From Podocnemis expansa (taxonomy: Eukaryota > Chordata > Testudines > Podocnemididae), in assembly GCA_007922195.1 (NCBI GenBank), contig ML682005.1, positions 32,411,881-32,475,880 of the forward strand: a stretch of 64,000 bases of DNA. Direction: 5' to 3'. A program made the translations under genes and the position numbers. The notes under the pieces were generated by a model. That model did not search any database. It had not been told where the DNA came from and saw only the letters and a list, made by a program, of their open reading frames with translations. Positions 51,701-60,700 of the stretch are shown here, one piece after another (the first letter of the stretch is position 1; every line of letters begins with the position of its first letter).

Positions 51701-54700
51701 TTGCAGAAAGAAATGTGCAGCACAGTTGTTTTGGATTTGGGTAGAGGTTGGGATCCAGAAACAAAATAAACCCAAACTCCAAAAAATATCAGAAAACTAA
51801 CAAAAAAATCCCAGGCCCAAATACATCAAAACAACATTCATAGTGGTCAGCCAAGAGAAGAGATGTCCAAATATGACGAATTCTGCACTGATACAGCATA
51901 GTATCTTAACTCTGAAAATCTTTTTAATGATTGACTGTAGTCAAAACACTAAAAAAAAAATCTTCAACAGTCATAGAAAAAGCTTTTGTAAATAATGTTA
52001 TATAAGCCAGCAAAGGACGAAGTGTGCCAAAGTACTGAAAGAAAAACTATGAGATCATTACTAAATACAGAATAATCTTAGAGAAGGAAAAGACCAGCTA
52101 CTTACCAGTAATAGCTATTCTTCGAGATGTGCTGCTCATATCCATTCCAACTGCAGCCTAGCATCCAGCCAGTGACAGAGGAGCCCAGGCCATTTTTGGC
52201 CTGTGGACGAGGGACTGGGAACCACTACTGTATGATATACCCCCACCTAACAGTGCCTAGGACACAAGGATCCGATGTGATCCTGGTCCACCCTGACCAA
52301 TAGGGAGTGAGATAGTCTAAGAAAGGAAGGAGTGGATTTGGAGGAGGGACTCGTCATCCTCAGGCATCCCTTCAAAGTTGCTGCCTCTGATTAGAGGAAT
52401 GGCAGCTGGAGCCTTGACGGGGCCTTGAGGAAAAGCCTGGTGCTTGTCTACCTCTAAAGGCTCTATTCCTATCTCTGTCCCTTGATTTATAGGGCCTCTG
52501 CAAAGAGTAAACCAGCTGCTGCCCTTGAGGCTCGGATGTTTGCTGATGGAACTGATCGCTGGCAGACTGCAGAGTGTACAGTCCTAAGGAATGCAGAGTT
52601 GCCCTTGAATCTTTGAGGCTGTGCAATTTCCCATCAGTCTGCTCCAAAAAGAGAACTGAACAATCAAAAGGGAGGTCCTAAATTGACTGTTGGACCTGCA
52701 GTGTAAACCCCAAGGCTTGAAAGCCAGGAGGCTCTCCTTATGCTTACGGCAGAGGCTATGGTCCTTCATGCTAAGTCAGCAGCATCCCCAAAAGGCTGTA
52801 GGGCTGGTCTGGCTACTGCTAAGCCTTCATCCAGCAATGTATTAAAATCTGTTACCCGCTCAGATGGCAAGGAGTCTCTAAACCTCCATAAGGAGTCCCA
52901 GAGATTAAAGTTTTACTACCCTAAAAAGGCCCAATGGTTTGCTATTCTGAACCGCATTGTGGCCGTAGAATATATTTTTCTACCAAAAAGACCTAGCTTC
53001 TTGGTCTCCTTATTCTCTGGGGTTCGGGCTGGTTGTCCCTGTCTCTCCTTTGGCTTGGGATTAGGTAGGAGTTTAAATATTCAAATGCCTTATCAGGAAC
53101 ATAATATTTTTTCTTAGTCCCCTTTACATAGGGAGAACTGAGGATGGGGTTTTCCATAACTAGAAAATTTTTAGAAACCCATCACATACTGGCTTTGTCA
53201 CCCTGGCTGGGGCTGGGGTCACCGCTGTCAGCATCTTAAACGAGTCAGAGGATTCCCTCAGTTCCTCCATATCAAGGCCCAGGTGAGAGCATATTCCTTT
53301 CAAAAGGTCCTGGTGGGCCTTGAAATCTTTCACCAGGGAGGAAGTTCCCTGGACCACTGGTCTCATCAGGAAATGAGAATGAATAGGGGTGAGAATCCAT
53401 CACAGGGTCACTAGAGGGACCCTCCCCTGAGTCAGAATCCTCCTCTGACCCTGACAGTTGTACTGTGGGGTCCCTATGGGTGGTCTGAGTTCTTGGAAGA
53501 AAGGAAAGGGGCCCGGTTCATGAAGGAAATGTCCATGGGGCCCAGTACAGTCACTGGGCTGGCCAGGTCTGTGGTTGGCTGTCTGGGACTCCTGAGCCCA
53601 ACTGAGCTTCAGGGGCCTTATGTTTGGCTTGGGCTCTTTTGTGGAACTGCACTGAGCCACTGTCTGACCAGGAAGAGGAGGGAGACCTGGCCGCCTTACC
53701 AGACAATATCTCGACCTCTTAGCCGGGTGTCCTATTGCTTTCCAAAGGGATAGCCGTGTTAGTCTAGTCCAGTAAAAAAACAACAAGCAGTTGTGTGGCA
53801 CTTTAAGACTAACAGATTTATTTTTTGCATGAGCTTTCGTGGGAGAAGATCCCACTTCCTCAGATGCTTCGAAGATGGGTGAACTTACAGAAAGGAATGA
53901 AACTAAATGCAAGGGGGTGTAAAACATAGGATCAGGTCATAAAGTAACAGCAAATCAGGGCAGTTTACAGGCTTAAAGAATGGGAAGCCTGAAGTCAAAT
54001 TACCCTTTGTAATGGGAAAAGAACCCATAATCTCGATTGAGTCCTGCTTTCACACAATTTAGCTTGCATGTTAATTCGAGTTCAGCTGTTTCTCTTTGAA
54101 GTCTTGATGTCCCAGGTACATCTCTAACGACAGTCGTTAACAAATCCATCATCGAGTGATTAGGAAGATGGAAGTGCTCAGCAACTGGTTTCTTTGTTCT
54201 TTGATTTCTGATATCAGCTCTGTGCTCATTCAGTCTCTTACGGAGCGATCGTCCTGTTTGTCCAATATATAAGGTGGTGGGGCATTTCTTGCACATGATG
54301 GCATAGACCACATTAGTAGACGAGCAGGTAAATGAGCCTTTGATGGAGTAGCAGGCTTGATTTGGACCTATGATGGTGTTTGTTGTGTAGATATGTGGGC
54401 AGACTTGGCAGCGTGGTTTTTTGCAAGGGTGTGTGCCTGCTTCAATGTTCTTGTTGTTAGATCTGTAGTTGCTGGTGAGTATCTGTTTAAGATTAGGGGG
54501 CTGCCTATAGGCAAGGAGTGGTCTGTCTCCTAATGCTTGAGAGAGAGAGGAATCATCTTTTAGAATAGGCTGTAGGTCCTTAATGATCTTTTGCAGAGGT
54601 CTGACTTGAGGATTGTATGTGGTGACTAGTGGTGTTCTGTTGCTTTCTTTCTTGGGTCTCTCCTGTAGTAGATGACTTCGGGGAACCCGTCTAGCTCTGT

Positions 54701-57700
54701 CAATTTGTTTTCTTACTTCCCCAGCTGGGTCCTGTAGTTTCAAGAATGCTTGATAGAGATCCTCAAGATGCCTGTCTCTGTCTGAGGGATCAGAGCAGAT
54801 GCAGTTATATCTTAGGGCTTGGCTGTAGACAATGGATCGTGTGGTGTGTTTAGGATGGAAGCTCGAAGGATGTAGGTAACTATACCGATCAGTAGGTTTT
54901 CGGTATAGGGTGGTGGTGATATGTCTATCCCTGATTTGTACTGTAGTGTCAAGAAAGTGGATCTCCTGTGTGGAGTGTTCCAGGCTCAATTTGATGGTGT
55001 CGTGGAAATTATTGAAATCTCTGTGAAAATCTTCAAGAGCATCCCTGCCGTGTGTCCAGATGATAAAGATGTCATCGATGTAGCGCAGGTAAAGAAGAGG
55101 TGTCTTGGGATGAGACTTGAGGAAACGTTGTTCTAAGTCGCCCATAAAGATGTTGGCATATTGTGGGGCCATGCGGGTGCCCATAGCAGTGCCACTGATT
55201 TTGAGATATAAATGATCCTCAAATCTGAAGTGGTTGTGGGTGAGTACAAAGCCACAAAGTTCAGTCACGAGCTGCGCTTTGTCATCATCTGGGATGGTTC
55301 TTCTAATAGCTTGTAATCCATCCTTGTGTGGGATGTTGGTGTAAAGAGCTTCTACATCCATAGTGGCCAGAATGGTGTTTTCTGGAAGTTCTCCAATGGA
55401 CTGTATTTTCCTCAGGAAGTCCGTGGTGTCTTGAAGATAGCTGGGGATGTTGATAACATAGGGTCTGAGGAGGGAGTCCACATAGCCAGATAGGCCGGCA
55501 GTAAGAGTGCCAATGCCTGAGATGATGGGGCGTCCAGGGTTTCCTTTTTTATGGATTTTGGGTAGTAGATAGAACATCCCATGTCCTATTGCTGACTCTG
55601 AAAAGGAGCTATGGTGCTGTTGGCAGCAACGAGCTGGCAATCATTCCTCAGATAAGCTTAACTGCCTGCCTCCTCTTCTCAGTACTGAGGCCGTGTGGCA
55701 TCACTTGTTCCCACACACTCCTTGCCCTGCAATCAGGATCTGCAGTATGCCTTCCTCACCAAGGATGGTATCAGAGATGAAGACGATGACAGGTGATGGT
55801 ACCACACTCATATGCTGCCGGACAAGGAATGTCTTAGTGCCCGAAACAATGATGCATGGTGTGGCAAAGCAGAGCAGTGCTGAGGGTTTACCTCTTGCAG
55901 TGCCCAGGGCTGTGGTATCTCCATTGGCGTTGGTCTTCCTGGTGCCAGTGTAGGATGATGTAATGCCGGAGAACCCAATAGGGATTTTCTTCTTGATGGC
56001 AGGCACTTGCTTGTTGTCCTCTTGCAGGGGAGACTGAGGCGTGGGAAAGGCCAACAAGGCTCGTGCCACCTTGAAAGCCTCAGGCATTGATGGAGCAAGC
56101 AACACTGCCACCCAGACACTGCCCAGAATCGGGGTGGTTCCCTTGTTGGGAAAACTGTCATCAATGCACCCTCTTCAAGGGATTCATCGAGTGCCACTGA
56201 CGCAGTCAGCAATTGGGGGAGCAATCCTGACATGGCTTTTCCTTTTTCACCACAGTGGATGGGGAGTGATGTCTGGATGTCAACAGCCAACCGAGCACTC
56301 TACATTAATGTACTCGGTGCTGACACAGATGATGCAGGCTCCAACACCAGACTTAGCGTCGTTTCTGTAAGGAGTGCCTTCAGCCTAATGTCCTGCTCTT
56401 TGAGTCTGAGGCTTGAAGGATTTACAAATGCAATATTTGTCCAGATGGTGTGATTCCCTCAGGCACTCATCATGGGGGTCACTTTGTGGGAAAACCTTCC
56501 CACACACTGAGCAAGGTTTGAAGCCCAGAGACCGCAGCACAGCCCCTAGACAAAAAGTCCCTTGCAGGAGTAACTATGCTTCACACCTAATCTAAGAATA
56601 CTTAACTATGCTAATCTACAAAATAAAGAACAGCAAAAACAGTCAAGAGTTAAAAAAAAAAACCAACCAAACAAACAAACAAACAAAAAAAACAGTCCAA
56701 TGAGGGGGCTTGCAACAAGGCAGGAGAGAGAAGTTCCACTAACTGTCAGCTCAGGCAGAAAGAAGGAACTGAAGGGGATGTAGGGACAGCGGTGCCTAAT
56801 ATACTGTGAGACGCATGGGACTCTAGGGGGTGGCTCTATGTGGATTGCTAAGCGGAAAAAAAGTTCCTCCAGTGACCGTGCATGTGGGCACATGCACACC
56901 TACAGTGAAATAAATATGAGCAGCAACCCCAAGAAGAATCTTGACTATGATCATTCAAAATTGAAGAAGCCATTAGCAGCACAGCACAGAATCCATGTAA
57001 ATAAGCCACAGACATGTCACAGGTTTCTTTATCCCTAATTTGTGTTGTCATGTCACCTTAATGTTACAGCCCAAGAAAAGGAAAGCAAGGTCTTACAGAA
57101 GTAAAAAAAAAAATCAATAATTTAAACTGGTTATAAAAATATATCTGGGTAGCTTCTTAAACCAAGGAAAGCCTTACTAGTAATGGCTTCATGGCAGGGT
57201 AAAGTTTAAAAACAATTTTTTCTGCTGCCTAAACAGAACACCTAAAGTAATACAATGATGTCATTTTCACAGTGTTCTGCTATCCTACGAAGGAAAGATC
57301 TTATCACCTTCAGAAATCACTTTTGACGATGACAAACTGAGGGTACAAGACATCATATCCAGTAAAAGGGCATTTTTATCACTACTCTCTATCCTTTCTT
57401 TAGGAATAATTCTACTTTCTTACAACTTAAAAGCTAAATTAAAGAATTTGAAGTTTGGAAGACAGTAAGCAGTATCTTGCTACTAGAGGCAGTGTGGACC
57501 AACAAAAAGGTCACAAGACTGGGTCTGGGCACTAAAAACCTGAATTTTATTCCAAGCTCTGTTACTGTCCTACTGTACCTTGAGCAAATTACTTCAACTC
57601 TTGGTGCCTCAGTTCTTCCATCTGTAAATAGGGATAACTGTACATATCTCCTCTGTAAAGAACTGAGCCTATGGATGAAAACTGCTATATAAGAACTAGG

Positions 57701-60700
57701 CATTATATTAGTTTTGTCAACTCTATTCAATTTTTATCGTTAACTGTAGCTAATTTCTATATTAAAGTAGGTGAAGTCAAAAATAACCACAATAATTTCA
57801 TATTACTCTTGTTTAAGACCATTAGGAACCAATTTTAACTCAGTCTTTGATCTTAGATAATTTAATGAAAAAAGTAATTATGTGACACCCAAAATCATCA
57901 TTAATCATTAAAAGAAAAACAATGCATTATTTTGCTGTAGTTCCAAAAAAAAAAAAAATAAACCAACAGATCTTTGCTGTGTTCTAGGAATACACTGAAG
58001 AGAAGCAGTGGTGGTTTCCATAAAGAATCCTGCATTTTAATCAGTTGATTCAAAAAACAGCTTCTGTTTACTGAGAAGCACTCAGGCAAAGAATCTGGAA
58101 TTTTCTTTTAAATGTATATTTCGATATCAAACAACTGTTCCTGCTGGAAATCATTGCATTTTGTTTACTAGCTGGCAACTCTCAGAGTCAATGAGATTTA
58201 ACCTGCGCTGTACATAAATACTCCTGAAGTTGCTCACCAATTAATAAATCTAGGCTTTCTTTCATGTGTGATGGGGAAAAAATGACATCTGCTGGGCTTG
58301 GAGCAATATTTCTTCGTACCTTTAATTAGTTAAAGGTCAAATTTTAAAAGATACACTTCTGGAAGTTCTAGATAATGAGGCATCTGCCTTCCTCAAACAG
58401 CTAGTTTCACCTCAAGTGCTCAGGCTATAATAATACAGTAATCTCAACAATACATACGATTAAAAGGTTTCTGTTGTATCTTTTTCTTTCTTTTAAAATC
58501 AATTTAAGTTTACTAAATTACATTTTTGCTCAAGTTGAAATGCTTGTGCAACATCCCAAAGCTTTCTGGGGAGTCATGACGGACCATTTGGGAAACCTTA
58601 AGTAGACAAGAGATGTAGAACTTACATCAGGTAATGTATGACCATTGTACAGTATTTTCTTCTCCTCAGAGATCCTATGGTTCTCTTCTTTCAACCCAAT
58701 TTCTCCTGCTTTACATTTGATATCTTGAGGGATAGCATATGCTTGCACTCTTGAATTGCAGTTATCACTCCTCTAGTGAGAACAAGATTTACAAATGTCC
58801 AGCAGTTTTGAAGCTGTATCAAATTTTTATGGTAATCCTGTGTCTTGTAAACAATATTTGTGGAATTTTCATAATTCCAAAAATATTCTGGGGACCCAAA
58901 AGATGTGATATTATACCTGCGTATAACTACATTTTAACACACTATCATGATTTTATGATATATTCTGCTAATGCAATAACCTGAAGTAAATATTCAATCA
59001 TTATGAAAGGCTGGAATGAACAAAATAAAAAGTGAAAACCATAGTTAAAAATGACTTCATATTTAACTGGGCAAATTAAATCACTATTTCTGTACTTGAA
59101 TACATGAATAAAGGCAGAGGTTTTACTCAACCTACTAAAACTAAGCAAGCATAAAGACTGATGATTATATAGCTTAGTTTTGAAATTTTCAGTTTCAGTT
59201 CTTATATTTTATGAAAATATGTTAACAATAGTCAATGTAATATGCGCACGTTACTTCAAAATTTACCATAGTATCAGATGTTGACTGAGAACGTGGAGAT
59301 TGACTTTGACTGACTGGAACTCTCCAAAGAGCAATAGAGTCATCAAAATCTGCGGAAAGAGGAAATATCATCTAACTTTTGAACTACTCCGTTATAAGAT
59401 TCTATTTTTCTAGGGAAAAAATTGGAGAAAGCATGGAAAGGCATGTAGGAAAAATCAAACAAAATAAAATTATTAAGAAAATGAAGGTTATTTACTGGAA
59501 ACAGAATTCTTCGAGACAAAAATCTACATATTCCCACTCTGGGAATATACCAGCTACGGGCAGTTCAGACAGCATTACTTTTACTAGCAGTATCCATGTG
59601 AGTGCACATGAACTCCTCTTAGCCACTCCACTTAGCATATGCCTACATTCTAAGCATGAGGCTACAAAAGAGGGTTCAATAACTCAACCACCTCAGTTCC
59701 CTCCACCACATTTCCAAATCCACAACATGGTTACATAACCAAAATAATTTAAAAATTGCAGCACTAAAAATCTGCTAAGTTCCCCAGACAGGTTTTGTTT
59801 TGCTATGTTTCTTTCCCTAGAAACAGATATTTTGCACTTTGGGTGAACTTTTTTCAAACAACAGACTGTAAGGAAGCAAAGTACACTAAATAAAAGAAAT
59901 TGTTTCAGGAAATTTACATAGAATCATAAGGTTGGAAGGGAGCTACATAGGTTAAGCCAACAGAAACCTACCATGAGAGATCACAAAGGAATGTAATATG
60001 AGGAAAACAGTAAGACAACAAAGATGATTTTAGACAGATTATTCTCCAAAACTATGTTTCTGATTGAAGAGCATCCTCTTCTGTTATAAAGCAGTTCTAA
60101 GAACATTAATTTAAGAAATAAGTATGGGTGATGTCCTGCTGAAAATTAGCTCAAGAAGTAGTTATTTCAAAGTTAGGTTTAATCACTTCACTGCTGATGC
60201 TCTAACCATGCATTCTATGAATTCGTGCAATGCTGTAGCAAAAAAGATACTATACCAAACCAACAGAATGATTTTGGACAACCTATATGCAGAGTCAAAG
60301 CTAACTCTTCTCTCCTCTGTTGCATATGTAGTTCATTCACACACTGACATAAATGAAAATATTGTCATTAATTTCCATAGGTGCTATATAGTCTATATTC
60401 ACCACAGAACATTCCTTGATACATCATATAACAGAGAAGGTCTGAAAAGCACTCTTCTGTAAAGAGCCCCTGTAGAGATACCTTAAGACACACAAGTTGT
60501 GTCTTCTCAAGAGACTATCAAGGCTGCCTCACTTGTAAGAACAGGCCACATATTAAATGCTTTCCAGAGTTGTCTCTCTACTACTGTACAGCAAAGTGAC
60601 ACCTATTAAAGTTAAATTCATTTAAGTAATTTTCCATCATCTTTATCTTTTGCAGGAAGATGGACTTGATGATCTAACAAATATTTTCCATTTACATCTT

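Larger units (their letters stand above)
52087..56940 (-). mobile_element. DIRS-type element, internally deleted, with nested Penelope
   Basis: Left terminal sequence, ATTCTTCGAGATGTGCTGCT with CATATCCATTCCAACTGCAG (52117-52156), is matched in inverted orientation near 56899-56940 (ATTCTTCTTGGGGTTGCTGC and TCATATTTATTTCACTGTAG). Gag reads on the minus strand: a zinc-knuckle start ([12 protein letters not shown], about 56560-56395), gag body (56300-55600), the Penelope insertion, more gag ([20 protein letters not shown], 53366-53160) and its end ([20 protein letters not shown], 52647-52372). RT, RNase H and recombinase are absent; gag runs straight into the terminal repeat. That makes it a deletion derivative that could only have moved with help. 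Confidence 0.8.

Noticed and set aside
54000..55640. 546-codon frame as a host gene
   Set aside because: It is a Penelope retroelement with target duplication; the N-terminal 20 residues are flanking DIRS sequence.
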